A DNA stretch of 37,162 nucleotides from Chara braunii (lineage: Eukaryota; Streptophyta; Charophyceae; Charales; Characeae), in assembly GCA_003427395.1 (NCBI GenBank), contig BFEA01000411.1, forward strand, positions 333,467 to 370,628, read 5' to 3'. The translations under genes were made by a program, and so were the position numbers. The notes under the pieces were generated by a model. That model was not told where the DNA came from, did no database searches, and saw only the letters and a program-made list of their open reading frames with translations. This document shows positions 1 through 12,300 of the stretch, piece by piece (the stretch's first letter is position 1; each line of letters starts with the position of its first letter).

Positions 1-241
1 GGGTAAATAGCCAGCACGACACCTCTTCAACACGAGTGTGCCGTGCTACAGAGCCATGGACATACTGTGGCGAGTGTGTTATGAGGCTGCTTATGCACGC
101 GCATGGCTCGGCAAGTGCCTGGGTGCAAACCCCAGCAGCAGCAGTTGCATCCCGGATCTTGATAATATAAATCCGGGAGCGGGGCGGGGCGGGGTATTTC
201 CCTGCTGTGCGGTGTGGTGGGTGGGGGCGGGGACCGTTCCC

Positions 242-255
242 GCTCCGATACCAAT
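242..255 (-). other. Possible retrotransposon primer-binding site (minus strand)
   Basis: Read on the minus strand this is TTGGTATCGGAGCG. It resembles the common plant LTR-retrotransposon primer-binding site TGGTATCAGAGC, complementary to the initiator-Met tRNA 3' end, with one mismatch. On the plus strand the adjacent sequence begins TG at 255, compatible with the terminal dinucleotide of an LTR that would run to higher coordinates. I could not find the other LTR boundary or a matching gag, so this is a weak call. Confidence 0.22.
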
Positions 256-1793
256 GTAGCAGACCCACCAGGTGTGGTGCTCCGCTAGTGACAGAGATGG
301 AGATGGAGGAAAAGAAGGGGGAGCAAGATGGCACAACGCAGCTCCCCACGCAGGACTCCAACGCACGTACTCCAAAATGTGCAAGTGAGGAATGAGAATG
401 AAAACAGACAATGGCTGGGGTATACCCCAGCGGACTGACGGGACTGGATTGGACTGGCTGATACCGACAGAGGTACCGGCCTGGACTGGCCTACCCCGAA
501 TATAACACAGGCCTGTGAGAACAGGCCAAGGGGCTGGTCTCACAGGCCAACCCGAGGTCCGCTATAGAACTGCCACGGTTGGGCAAAACTCAGTGCGCAA
601 CGAAATCAGGCTCGCCAATCGGGAGGATCCGATGTAGTGATGGTTTAACCTTTTAGTCAACAAACCTATATTCTTCACTAATGTGGCTCACACTACCTGA
701 CCTATTGTCTAAGTCTACTTCTGGTTCCATCGGCAATTATGGGTAGAACTCTCCTCTATGAGGGGAGTAGTTCCTTGACTCTCAAACACTTGTCACTAGC
801 CGGAAAGCGCACATGTTGCTTCCAGCCTTCCACAACCAGTCAGGAGGCCCAAGAGATTAATCTCTGTTGCTGGATGCTTTCTATTTTCTATCAAATCTTA
901 TTTTTTTTCATCCTTCTTAAGCAATACCATACATCAAATTTTAAATGGTGCCGCGAAAATACCACGTTCGACAAAAAACACATCAAGTTCTATCTACGGA
1001 CTTGTGCATGTGCGGAAACGACAAAAAAAAAAAAATGGAGCCATGAAAGCCCCCCGGACGCTGCCTAACATGCAAAAACCGTTGTCGGTCTCCCTCATAG
1101 CACCTTACATGACTACCAACCGTACACCTTCAATCCCATTTCCTCAGGCTCGTCCTCTGATAAACCCCGTTTCAACCGAAAGTTCCACCACACAACAAAA
1201 GTTTATGGAGTAAAGTATCTCTGCCTCCTGGTTGTGTACAAAACGCTCAGACATAGGACATAGACTTGCGGCCAAAATGTGTAAGACCATGGCATCTAAA
1301 CGAGTGTCCAAGAGTTGTTACACGGAACTTACACCCAAGAGTTGTTGAGAAACAGATCAATGGTTGAAATCAGACACCACCAAAAAAGTTGTAGCATCAT
1401 CAGTTTTCCCCCATCAACAATGTCTGATCACTCCGCATCATCCTGAGGAGGGGCTGATACAAACCTTGCTCTTGCGTCGTTGCTATAGTGTAAACCTATC
1501 TCAAGGGCTGAGGAAAGTTTCGGGTCTGGTTGATGTCCCCGCTTACTATATATAGACAAGCGAGAGGATGACATAGATAGGTGTTCCCCCCTTACTATAC
1601 ACAGACTAGCGAGAGGATGAGATAGATGGGTAAAATATGTATATAAATGACATTAAATGTAAATTATTCGATCTCTATAAAAAGATATAGAAAAAGAAAA
1701 GAGACACACCCAGGAGATAAGAATAAAGCAATTTTGAAATACATGTGACCAGCGAGCTCAATGATAATATCAAAAGGGCGTCACCCTCCTCCT

Positions 1794-1830
1794 CCCCCCC
1801 CCCCCCCCCCCCCCCCCCCCCAAAAAAAAA
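1794..1830. repeat. Poly-C tract (28 nt) followed by A9
   Basis: An uninterrupted C run from 1794 to 1821 is followed immediately by nine A residues. Such tracts are slippage-prone and can form i-motif or G-quadruplex structures; the exact length is likely uncertain in an assembly. Confidence 0.9.
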
Positions 1831-2083
1831 GGTAGGAAAAAAAGTACGTCGTTCATGGATTCATGCACGATCCAGCTGCAGTGAATCCAATTCGTAAGGC
1901 ATGCCCAGGAGGTCTTCGGTTCAATCCCCATTGACCTTATGTACCTTACAAGGCAAGCTCGGCGCATGCTCCTTAGAGATAGCTCGTTGCTCTCCCCGAG
2001 CTGCATTGAGCAGTGACTGCTAACCAATCCAATGGATCTGAACTCCACCCCATTACGAGAACGAGGTCCCGGACGTGGGGGAA

Positions 2084-2107
2084 GGGGGGGGGTGGGGGGG
2101 GGGGGGG
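2084..2107. repeat. G-rich homopolymer tract
   Basis: G9, a single T, then G14. It lies about 260 bases from the poly-C tract at 1794-1821 and in opposite base sense, so the two could pair in single-stranded DNA. This may be coincidence. Confidence 0.85.
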
Positions 2108-2281
2108 CAGGGCTGGAAGGGTGGATGTTCACAAAACGTGGATGACAAGGGGTAGTAGGCGGTATCCTGCTCAACATCCTTTTAACTTACAGAAGCAGAT
2201 ACTCTTTGCCTTTTATAAGTAACATGCCGCAATTAAAACCATAAATATGGAGTTGCACCCAATAAATTACAAAAGTCATGA

Positions 2282-2351
2282 GGTCAGTAGGTGCCTACAT
2301 GTATTTTTGGAATCAATGTGTTTCACTACAAAGCGTATAAACCTACTGACC
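2282..2351. repeat. 70-bp palindromic repeat, copy 1
   Basis: Left arm GGTCAGTAGGT (2282-2292) and right arm ACCTACTGACC (2341-2351) are exact reverse complements. The total length is 70 bp. The central spacer is not related to most other copies. It belongs to the GGTCGGTAGGTGC-ended family found across the window. Confidence 0.8.
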
Positions 2352-2428
2352 CGTCCAATATAACTCTCTCTCAATAACCACAAAGGGGTAGAGGGGAAGG
2401 AGGGTGGAGGAAGGAAAAGCGATACACA

Positions 2429-2498
2429 GGTCGGTAGGTGCCTACAATTATAGACAGACTCAATATGTATTAGCGCAACGAGTAGGCACCTACTGACC
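2429..2498. repeat. 70-bp palindromic repeat, copy 2
   Basis: Seventeen-base arms GGTCGGTAGGTGCCTAC (2429-2445) and GTAGGCACCTACTGACC (2482-2498) pair with one mismatch. The length is 70 bp, the same as copy 1, which lies 77 bases upstream. Confidence 0.88.
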
Positions 2499-2883
2499 AC
2501 TCCAATATTACTCGACTCAACATGAGAAAAAGGGTAGAGAGAGGGTAGAGAGGATAGGGGAGAGAATGTTGTACATATGGATATGACTAGTACATAATAC
2601 TATGGTTTTCATATACAATTTTTTTTTTGTCGACTCACAAGTATGCAGACTTTCAAAGTTGAGGGTAGTTGAAGTCGTGTTGAAATTGGTTAAACCTGTT
2701 GAAACATGTTGGAACGTGTTGATCAATATTTAAAAATTTCCCCCAATCATTTTAAGTCCACAATAAGTTGTTTGTAACCACATGAAATTATGTTACCTGA
2801 TTATCGACTATTATGACAAATTAAAAACCCGCCCATCTCGCCGACTTTTTTTCTGTTGGTCGCTTAATAATGTCCGGGAAGAC

Positions 2884-3063
2884 TGTCGTACCAAATACCC
2901 TTACAAGGGTGTTTGGCGTGCTTCTCGCAAGTCGTGTCGGTACAGCCTCATCCAGAGAAGCGGCGTACTTGCGGGTGAGAGTTGGGTTATGCCCGGATAG
3001 GCGGCGTGTGAAGTGCGTAGACGGCAGGATGCAACCCCTCGTGGCCAGGGTGTGCGCGGCAAG
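2884..3063. repeat. 180-bp direct repeat, copy 1, with internal hairpin
   Basis: This block is repeated at 3499-3678 with about 90 percent identity by eye. Near its start it carries an inverted repeat, CCAAATACCCTT at 2891-2902 and its near complement at 2905-2916, separated by two bases. No open frame in it looks coding. It may be part of a tandem or LTR-type repeat; I do not recognise the family. Confidence 0.85.
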
Positions 3064-3164
3064 AAAGAGAATGATATGAACACAAAGCAGAAGAACAACG
3101 ACGAGCGATATCGAAGAGGGAGGCCGACACTCACCGATGCTAGACGACAAAACTCCAAGCAGCG

Positions 3165-4123
3165 NGACAGGAGGTTGGCAAAACTNCAAGCGCCTTGCTG
3201 CTGNAGGGGCAGTANAGGAGGATGGTTGCCCCTTATGAGGGTATATGGCNNAGAGGTNAGTGGAATGGGACCGCCAGTTGAGGAAGGGTGTCCTGAAAAG
3301 TTGCACCTAGTACTGACAGAGGCCTGCCGAAGGGATATTTAGGCCCAAGGGCGCGACAAGGTAAATCGGNCGTCGNAGGGGCACGACGNAAAATAATGGA
3401 AAATGCAGGGGCGCCAGANNAATTTTNCNAAAAAGAAAAGAAAAGTTGGGANTACACGCTATACCCAGTCCCAACACCNAACTTGCATCAATGTCCGNTG
3501 TCGTACCAAATACCCTTACAAGGGTATTTGGCGTGCTTCTCGCAANTCGTGTNGGTACAGCCTCGTCCGGAGCAGCGGCGTACTTGCGGGTGAGAGTTGA
3601 GTTCTGCCCGGATAGGNGGCGTGTGAAGTGCGTCGACGACANGATGCGACCCCGCGTGGCCAGGGTGTGCGCGGCAAGCGTAGGCCAGAGGAACTCGTGG
3701 CCNCTNGTCCCGTAAAATTTGTGTTTCCCCGCATTTATTTTTACGCATNGGTCACGGTATTTTTATTATTATTATTGTCCCTTCCGTTAATCAGTGTCTG
3801 GACTCGGTGATCGGTTTCGAGGCTAACGCCNGGACCGACACTCCAGGCTCTGATACGGTACTGCCAGGCACGGATGGCCGTCACGNCAATTAAGGACCTT
3901 GAGNGTGTGCCTCTTTCAGNTGCGTTGCTTGGATGCCGACATGTTTTTGAAGTTGGCTAAGTTCCCCGAAATCGCTGATTTTNAAACACGGGCTGAAGAG
4001 GNCAANGTGTGTGAGATCGGTGAGGTTNGTGGTTGTGGNTTCCCTCGCTTCCCATTTTGAGATCGCCGATAGCCTAAAGTGAGGGGGAATTGGAGGAATA
4101 TTTCGAGCGGGTTTGTAGGGCCN
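3165..4123. other. Region with scattered ambiguous (N) bases
   Basis: Isolated single or paired N residues occur about every 10-100 bases between 3165 and 4123 and nowhere else. This looks like a low-quality or collapsed-repeat consensus rather than a scaffold gap. Open frames crossing it should not be trusted. Confidence 0.9.
3499..3678. repeat. 180-bp direct repeat, copy 2, with perfect 12-bp hairpin
   Basis: Second copy of the block at 2884-3063, offset by 615 bases. Here the hairpin is perfect: CCAAATACCCTT at 3506-3517 and its exact reverse complement at 3520-3531 around a two-base loop. Several N bases lie inside this copy. Confidence 0.85.
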
Positions 4124-6660
4124 CAGCCATAGGGATGGTGCGGGTTGTCGCGAGGGCACCGTCCACCGGCCACGGTCTCTTGCAAGAGGTTTGAGAGTGA
4201 GCATACCCGCCGCGGCCGGGAAGGTAATGAACTATGCCTGGGTGGAGACACAAGGGTAATGGCCGCATTGCCTAGGCTGTGCTCCACATGGGACCCGCCT
4301 AACCGCGGCCCAAACAACAGGCTCCGCGGCAGGGCAGGGGTGTTGTGGGGAAGACTGCAGCAATACTGTTGCGGCTCGTCTGACGGACCGGAGAACAGTA
4401 TGGTGAGGCCGCTATAGCAGGCTGTCCCAGCAAGTTGTTCGCACGGGACCTTCACCTGAATAGTTGTTATTACCACCTCGCCCGGGACCCATATCACCTA
4501 GGCTAGCACTGCGGGCCTTCACAACGGCCCTGTGTGCCCCACTAGAGGTAGCATCAGAACGGCCCAAACGGCCAAGCGCAGGTAGTGTGGGCTGGAGCAC
4601 CAGACCTGGTTGGGGCTGTTTTAGGCCGATGGGTCGATACATACTTCCTAGTGGAGATCGACTTCCAAAATAACCGCCCGGCTGCCTGCATCAGCCATCA
4701 CCCGTATGGGTGTCTGGGCCAGCGCACAACTCGACATAGGTGGAGACCGGGGTTAGCAGATAGGTAAAGATTGGAAAGAGCTTGACCCGGAATTGCAGCA
4801 GGATGCGTTCGGAGGTGAGGACGAGGGAAGTTAGCTATGGCAGGCAAAAAGAAAGAAAGGGAAAGCTCAGAAGAAGAATGAACTTGGATGGGTTTTTGCG
4901 TCGGGTGCATGCGCAGAGGGGAAAGAGCGCAGTGGCGGAGGGAGCAGGCATGACAGGAGTGAAAGAGTTGTGAAGCCCGCCCAATCCTTAATGGAATCAG
5001 GCGGGAGAGTGAGGTAAGGGAGAGGGCGCAGCTAAGCCAGAGAGGCAGGGTCCCACTGGACAGCGCTAGGCAGCAGCAGGTGCTGCGGGGCGGTAGCAAG
5101 CAGAGAGCGCAGTGGGAACAGGCGCTGAGACAGGGAGCAAGCGGAGCGGAGCGGAGTGCTGCAGTTGTCGGGCCGGCCACTGCGGTACGGGGGTTGTCGG
5201 GTTGAAGTAGGTTGGGCGGGCCGCTGTGTCAGGCACGGTCGGGTGAAGGCGAGAAGGAGGGCTGAAAGCAGCAAGAAGAGAGATGAATGCACCCAAACGC
5301 GATCTCCGACCGGATCCATTCAAAGGAGGAGACAGGGAGAAGAGAAAGGAGGCATGTGTAGCATGGTCAGTCGAAGATGGAATCAGCGGGGGAGAGGGGC
5401 GTTCCTATTGTTTTAGGGACGGGCGACCTCGACTATGGGGTTAGTTTTAGGTGAAAGTTAATAAGATAGAAGAAAGAAGGAGAAGGAGCCGCGCGGGAGA
5501 TGGCAGAGACAGATATGGTGGGAGGAGAAGGAAACGAGATGTCTCTCGATTCTGAAGGGGTGAGACTTGGGATAGGGGTTTCGTGACGTGGAGAGTTTGT
5601 TAGTACAAACGAAATAGCGGAAGACTGTGTAGATTACAAGATTAGTAAAAAAAAAAAAAAAAAAAGGTGCGCGGAGGTGTCGAGCAGAGGAAAAAAAAAG
5701 AGGAAGGGCGAAGCAGAAAAACGAATAACTCGTCCAATTCTCAACGAAATCGGGCGATCCAAGACTTGATTCTGGGGGTTTTGGACCCCATGAATCGACC
5801 TGTGAAGTCAGATTTGGGTAAAAGTTAATAAACAGAAAAGTTAGTGGAGAAATTAGTGTGTGAGTTATGGCGGAAGGCGGGGGGGGCGACGGAGAGGAAA
5901 ACGGTCGTACCGCTCGATCCCACACGGACCCAAGCGAGCTAGAGGTAGGGACGGGGGTTTTGAGGATGTGCAAATCAGATGGCAGATTCAGATTTTCGAT
6001 CTGGCACGCGAATTCGGTGCTAAGAGCATTGAGGGTTGCGCTCTGGGAGTCGAGGTGTCTGAAAACGTCGATGAACCTTTCCTCGTTCTAGCAGAAGATT
6101 CATTCTCATTCTGCACATTTCGTGAGTGACCAAGAAGAACTTACGAGCTTTAATGTAGTTGCACCTGTGTTTTACCGGTCTATTTGAGCTTCGCTGGGAT
6201 CGTCGCTGTTCTCTCCGCTCGCTCACAACCTCTGCCACCATCGTGGTCAATTGTGATGTTGTAGCCTTTCCATCCGTCGAATGTTTACTCTAGCAGCAGT
6301 GAGACTTCCCTGTCTTGGGGCATACGGAGAAGGAGGTCAGATTAAGGCGTCGGCTGTTGCATACGGGTAGAGACGGGCACTTACCTGACGGTCACACCTT
6401 CCCTGTCGCTCGTTATTAGTGGGTGTGCCAGGAGTATTTTCGTCCTCGGACAGTGGAAGATGGATGAAACTGGTCGGGGTTGATGGCCAGATCCATTCAC
6501 CTGTAGAGGGAAGAAGGGGAGGGGATGAGTTGGAGAGGTAGAGAAGTAGTGGGCGCTTACCCGCAAGTAGGTGGAAAGAAGCAGCAGGCTGCAATCTTTG
6601 TTTCCTCCGCGGACCACGATCTGAAAGTAAGAAGTTGAGTATGAGCTTGCTCGTCGAGAA
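4124..6660. other. No supported gene; GC-rich then purine-rich unassigned sequence
   Basis: Open frames here are short and mutually overlapping on both strands. The stretch 4780-5480 is strongly purine-rich on the plus strand. A 74-codon plus-strand frame starting at 5867 with a Gly-rich N-terminus could be a first exon, but I see no continuation, conserved motif or clear splice donor that decides it. I do not call it as a gene. Confidence 0.4.
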
Positions 6661-6678
6661 TGGAAACAGGATGGCCTA

Positions 6679-6720
6679 CAGCAGGGGCGGTGCTTTTGTC
6701 AGCAGGGGCGGTGCTTTTGT
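6679..6720. repeat. 21-bp perfect tandem duplication
   Basis: The unit CAGCAGGGGCGGTGCTTTTGT occurs twice head to tail at 6679-6699 and 6700-6720, followed by a third partial copy that begins CAACAGGG. Confidence 0.85.
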
Positions 6721-7799
6721 CAACAGGGCAATTGCAACAAAATAAAGAACCAATTCATTCTGATTTCTGGTAATGACAACAACAGGGTACACTGCCAACT
6801 CGTTGGTTTCGGGCTATTTGGCAGTGGCAGCCTGTAGTTGCTGTTGAAAGGTCGGGTTATCACAGTGTATATCATATCCCGCTGTGAATAGACAGTACGT
6901 TGTTGCGCACCTTGACTAAGTCTGCTGAGTGTGTTGTTGGGCCGTGTGAACTGCGTTGTGTGCTATGTTGCACGCGCAGAACTGTTGTGAAAAGCTAGGA
7001 TTTTACTACGTCTGCATAAAGTTATTGCGGAGCTGGCCGTTCAGTGCGCCTGCTATGTATGTTGCGCTCGCCCTGTAATGCTGGGATCTGAACAGGGCCC
7101 CGGATAGGAGGCGTGCTCTATTTCAGAAGCATTCACTCTAGGCGGTGTTGTGGGGTCTTAACCAAACATGGGGAAGTGGTCGGACTCGGCAAAGAAGGAT
7201 TGTTGCTGCGAATCGGAAGGTGATCAGAAAACTGACACCTACAGTTTGACTCCGAGTTGATTGGGCGGCTGCGCATCTTGGCCATCATTGCGGGGCCCTC
7301 AGGCGAGTGAAGGTATCAAGGCCCTCTCCTGGGAGTTGAGTTTGCCCCCCTCCTGTATCTCGAGAGTCTGAAACCCCTCCTTCTGCCTTTCTTACTCTAA
7401 GTCTAATCCTGGTTACGAGAGGAAGGCGGCAGGCGGGATTGCAACCCGTAGGACCGCAGCAAGACTCTGTGGGGAGTCAACCCACCGATTGCAGGAGCTC
7501 TGCCAGAACTCAGGCGGAGTTCTGGAGGCAGGGAACTGAAAGGTAACCATCGTTTTCCCTCGATAAACCCAGCATAACCCCTACTTGTATTCATTATTAT
7601 GTTTGACTGAGTATGTTGCCTGTCTCCCTATTTTGACTTTCAGTTTAACTTTCAGGACATAACCAGATTAAATAAAGGAATGTGTCTGTGAAATCAGTTC
7701 CAACTTTGTTGTTTAACTGAAAGCAGATTGTGGGGTTGCATCTGGGGAAAGGTGGGAGGAAGGCAGTATTGCATATTGGACTGAGTCAACTAAAGGCTG

Positions 7800-8460
7800 G
7801 GCCAGTTCCATGAGTTTGGGAAGGCCTAGTGCTGTGTTTATCTTTGGATTGCGTGGAGAATCAGTCACATCCATAAGTTTGGGTAGTCTGGCTGCTCTGA
7901 CTTGTGAGGGTTGTTTGTGGTTGACTTTTCAGAAGTCAGTCTAATCCATAAGCTTGGGTAGTCTGGCGACCTTGTTTACTTTGGTTTTCTGTCGATTTCT
8001 TTTTGCTTTGGCTTTGAGAGAAATGAACCAGGCTGAGGACCAAGACATGTTTCATAAGTTTGGGTGGCTTTGGTCCAACGCCTCGCACATGCTAGAACCA
8101 GAAGGTTATAACTTGGGTATACTTTACTATTATTCTATCTATGAACAGGCTAGTCAGACAGGGTTCCATAAGTTAGGGTGGTCTAACTATAGCTTATCAC
8201 CAACTGAAGAGAGTACTAATTAAGAATAAACTTGTGGTACGAAGGGGCAGACTGAGTCTTGAGCTGAAGATGATCGACTCAGTTATATGCTACCTCAAAA
8301 GACTAAGTGAAAACAATTATATAAAGCTGGGATATCTAAACAGTTCAGGGCGACTAGGGTGGCCTAGTCATATGCCCAAATTAGAGAAAAGTTGTTGTGC
8401 CCTGTATTTGTGTATACTCCATGGCTGAGCTAGACATGTTCCATAAGTTTGGGTTGTCTA
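7800..8460. repeat. Irregular tandem repeat with CCATAAGTTTGGGTAGTCT motif
   Basis: A roughly 20-base motif resembling TCCATAAGTTTGGGTAGTCT recurs near 7807, 7869, 7944, 8048, 8163 and 8437 with 1-4 mismatches. Spacing ranges from about 60 to 270 bases. Open frames crossing the region (such as 7954-8223) include repeat copies and are not convincing genes. It may be LTR or untranslated leader sequence of the retrotransposon whose Gag lies at 13128. Confidence 0.65.
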
Positions 8461-8744
8461 GCTTTATGCCCTATGTATGTTGGGTATAAAAAGATAAATC
8501 ATTGAAAGACTATGAACTATTGTCTGCTAAGTTGACTTGGGAATGGTGAGAGTACTTACCTTTGTGGCTTGGCCTGCATATGACTAAGTGAGGCTACTAC
8601 TTAGTCTGAGTTTCAATTTGATAGGTAGTTGCTTTAGTTGCTTGCCACGTGGTAGAGCCATAGGAGTTAACTTCAATTTTTGCATTTTCTGAGCTAAAGT
8701 TTTTTTTACTTAGGCCAATTTCTGCATTTTCTTGGATCTTTTAT

Positions 8745-9310
8745 TTATACTTGGTCTTGTATAAATCTTGGTAAGTCACTTTCTCTACGGGGAGCGCTGC
8801 TGAAATTTCTACAAAACCAGGGAGTTAGTCAGATTTTGTCTTTTTCAAAGTTCAATTTGTCTAACTCTATACATTACTTAGTAAAAATCTGAAGAGCCTT
8901 TTTTTTTAAAGGGAGGGATGCCCAAATTTTTGCTAATTCAGGGAGTTAGACAAAATTGGACCTTGAGAAGTCAAAGTCATTTTAAATTCTGAATTTGGCT
9001 TTGTATAAATTTTGGTAAGCTACTTTCTCTACGGGAAGCGCTGCCAAAATTTCTGCAAATCTAAGGAGTTGGTCAAAATTAAACTTTTTAAAATGTCTGA
9101 TTTTCATATACGGCTTAGTAAAAATCTGGGAAGTCTCCTTTTCCAAAGGGAGTGCTGCCCAAATTTTTGCTAATTCAGGGAGTTAGACAAAAGTTGACTT
9201 TGAAAAGTTGAAAATTATTTATGTTTCCATATTTAGGTTGAGATAAATTCTGAGAATGCACTTTTCCTACGGGAAGCGCTGCCGAAATTTTCCTAGTTCA
9301 AAGAAGATAA
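8745..9310. repeat. Approx. 120-bp tandem repeat with 240-bp dimer periodicity
   Basis: Five degenerate units share a core like GGGAGCGCTGCCNAAATTT followed by CAGGGAGTTAGNCAAA. Units starting near 8750, 9003 and 9240 are more alike (TATAAAT..TGGTAAG..CTACGGG). Units near 8880 and 9117 are more alike (GTAAAAATCTG..AAAGGGAG). The arrangement A-B-A-B-A is a small higher-order repeat. It ends just before the possible primer-binding site at 9337. Confidence 0.75.
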
Positions 9311-9336
9311 ATTATATTTTGACAGGTGTCGACTCT

Positions 9337-9348
9337 GGCGACCCACTC
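9337..9348 (+). other. Possible LTR-retrotransposon primer-binding site
   Basis: TGGCGACCCACT lies about a dozen bases after TGACA (9321-9325), which could be an LTR 3' end. It resembles the TGGCGAC-type primer-binding sites of some plant LTR retrotransposons that use a tRNA ending in GTCGCCA. The tandem repeats just upstream would then lie in the LTR, and a very long leader would separate this site from the Gag at 13128. This is inference from motif position only. Confidence 0.3.
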
Positions 9349-9359
9349 TGTGTGGGAAA

Positions 9360-12300
9360 AATTATGCCATAGGTCTACCTTTCTTTGGGCACTGGCTTAG
9401 AGGTAGACCTAGGCTTAGCTATCTGGAAAGTCTTGAGTGAGGACGTGTCATGGGGATTTGATCTCCATACGTTGACGATTTAACTTCGACATTGACCTGT
9501 CGTATGATACAGGTCTTCCTTTGGACATTCGATCCAGGATTTTGACTAGTTTCAGCTTGATCTCACGAGGATCATCTTCTGTTATCACTGATTACATGTC
9601 GGTTGGTTGATCGTCGATTCGTCGGCCCACGACACAACTTTGTTTATACCTGCACCTCAACTTGATTGCCTTAGCCCTGAGGTTTGATAGATTTATTTGG
9701 GGGGTTTAACCGAATTTCTTTTAAATAACCATTATAAAGAACTTGTGGGATTTATGGAGATTTTGACTATGAGTGGGGCTTGAGTATGTGAGGCGTGGTA
9801 TGAGTTACAGGGAACAGTAAAGTTGACCACATTGGTGTATGGCAATGCAGCTATTGTGTGTGCCTGTGTTTTATGCAGGTTAGTATTTTGGAGCTTGGTA
9901 TATGGGTCGTACTTTGGAGGCAGTGAGAATGACAACCATGTGTGGCACGATCTGCATACCTGATGGATTTATGTTTTTCCCCTTCTCTATTGTTATCTCG
10001 AGTCCTGATTTGGTATATGAGTGTCGGATGCTTATTTATTTACTAATTGATTTTGCTTATTGATTTTTATAGTTGGACGTTGTAGTTCGTGGCAGCTGTC
10101 AAAGTCAAACCCCTTGACTTCTTTCCAGGCCCTAGATGATGGAGCTGATCTCCAAGGCGATAAGAGACGACTGCCACCACAGGTATGAACCTGTGTACCA
10201 CCCGCTCTCCACAGGGTGCAAAAGAGGGTGTGGTGTTCAACCGCACTTGGCGGTTATCCAGCGTCGAGAGATCAATCCCTCAAGCTCGTGTCAGCCGACA
10301 CTTGAGTGTCGAATGCGACCCTCGAGATTAGCGAGGACCACATGAGTATGAGCACTACATAGTACGCCACCATTGCGACTACTTGCGTATGCTTGCATTG
10401 CGAGTCAATATGAGTTAGCCCTGCGTCTGCGCGGTGTTATACTAAGTCTCGCGCGCGTCGCCTATTCGATTTCCTCGTCGGAGAGTTATGGGACGGCTAC
10501 TAAGGGACTAGGAGTGTTGTCGCGTTGTTTGTTATGTGTCGTTTTGTGTATGTGTAGGTATGTGTGTTTTCATTTTTATGTTCTATAGAGTGGTGTACGT
10601 GTGGTGTGTGGGATGCGTCCTAGTTGACCGACGATGAGTCGCGCTTGGGACCTCAGCCCCCCAAGTTGCCGGTTCGTGTGAGGGTCCAATAGAGGCTTAG
10701 TGCCGTGCGTACCCCCTATGCTACAACGAATAAGAAACGCCCTCAGCTGGTCCACCTTTGCGATTGCAGCTGATTAGCTTTCATATTGTGGACTGGTAGC
10801 TCGGCGGGGATACGCCCACCGAAGGGAGATGACAACTCCCGTAAGGTGGAGGTAAGTCGTGCCTCGCATAGGCCCTATCCTGTCGTAGGGGCTCGCGAGA
10901 GGTATGGCTAGCGCACTCAGCCGGAGCGGCTTACAGAAGCTCCATATGTATATTTGCGACGAGGAAAAAGATCAACTCCTGCGTGACGCGGACGGGAGGG
11001 TCCCGCGTTGCCTTGCGCGGTGCCGGACCGATGCGCTCGACAGGTGGCGTCGTTGCCGGGGATAACGGTTGTCTGTCGTTGTCCCTAGTGAACGACATCA
11101 GGGTATGAGGAAGTGAGAACTAGGCAAAGTGAGAAGTTTTCTTTAGACTTATGCATTGATTGTTCGACATCTTGACTATCGCTAAGGATGTCTTAAGACC
11201 GTGGCTTAAGCATGAAGTACTGACTATAAGCATATGAGGGACTTACTTGAGGAAACACGTGTTTGACTATACACTTCCGTACTCTGACGCCTATAATAGC
11301 GGTCTCAGCGAGCACCCTGTTATCCTAAGTACCTTTCGATACTTGGGTGGTACGTGACACATCTGATGTGGCCTAGGTTGAGTTGAGGTAGCGTCCGCAT
11401 TGTTGGGTATGTCCACTATCGAAGCAAGCCAAGTTGATAATTGTCAAAGCTACGAGGCTAGTGACTTATTACATGAGTAATGTGCTAAGCTTGCTTAGGA
11501 TGTAAAGACACTAAGTTGAGGCATCTCCCCCTGGTCAGTAAAGTGTCGTTTTAAGAGGAGGTTTCTAGTACGTGAGCGACACGAGTGAGGGGATAACTGA
11601 TAAGTAGTAAATGAAGGGTTTGATGGTAGAGGTATTTCCTTGGGCCCAAACAGAGTTGTGATGCGATGGGTAGTGCAATTAATACTTTACCTTGACCCCC
11701 CGGTGATATCAGGTGGGGATAAAATTGAGTCATATAGAGGATTGTATAAATGTAACTGCCGGTAAAAGTTGAGAAGTAATGATTACTTAGCTAGCGGTTT
11801 GGCTAACCCAAAGAGAGGCTTATGTCTTAAGTTGTGTGAATGTATATATATATATATGTATATTAGTTTTATGACAATTTTTATATGGTTGTTATCATAT
11901 ATGTGTTTTTTCTGTATTTGTTTGATGTTTGATTGACGGTGTATGTATGGATTGCCTTTTAGAGAGGATATAGACTTTGCATGAAACCCACATCTGGCAT
12001 GGGACCATAGGTGAATGGGGTGACTCACTCTTAGAGAAGGTGGTTCTTCCTAAGGGAAGTTAGTCAGCATGTATAAATTGTCCTCAGTGGAAGTGCATTC
12101 TTGAATTGTTATCCCTTCGTTGAGACTTAAGGAAACAATTATCAGTCTTCAGTATGATAGTGAGGCCCACGCGGGAACTACGTTCCTGGTCCATTGTGGG
12201 ATGTTGTTATCTTTCCTTTGAATAGAAGAGTAACTACATTATCAGGTAAACGAAAAGAAAATAGTTTGTTCCCTTACTTAAACCTTGATGACAGAGTATG

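Larger units (their letters stand above)
1..2260. other. No supported gene; unassigned repeat-like DNA
   Basis: Short overlapping open frames occur on both strands but none has recognisable domains, consistent codon use or a paired gene structure. The first 600 bases are GC-rich with G-rich runs; from about 650 onward the sequence becomes AT-richer. A minus-strand primer-binding-like site lies near 242-255 and a poly-C/poly-A tract at 1794-1830. I see no confident coding sequence. Confidence 0.5.

Noticed and set aside
1870-1935. tRNA or tRNA-derived SINE, from GGTTCAATCCCC near 1918
   Set aside because: The T-loop-like motif is there, but no A box at the right distance and no cloverleaf could be formed by eye.
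5867-6091. Gly-rich N-terminal frame as a host gene's first exon
   Set aside because: No conserved motif, no clear donor and no downstream exon; composition can be explained by local GC and purine bias.
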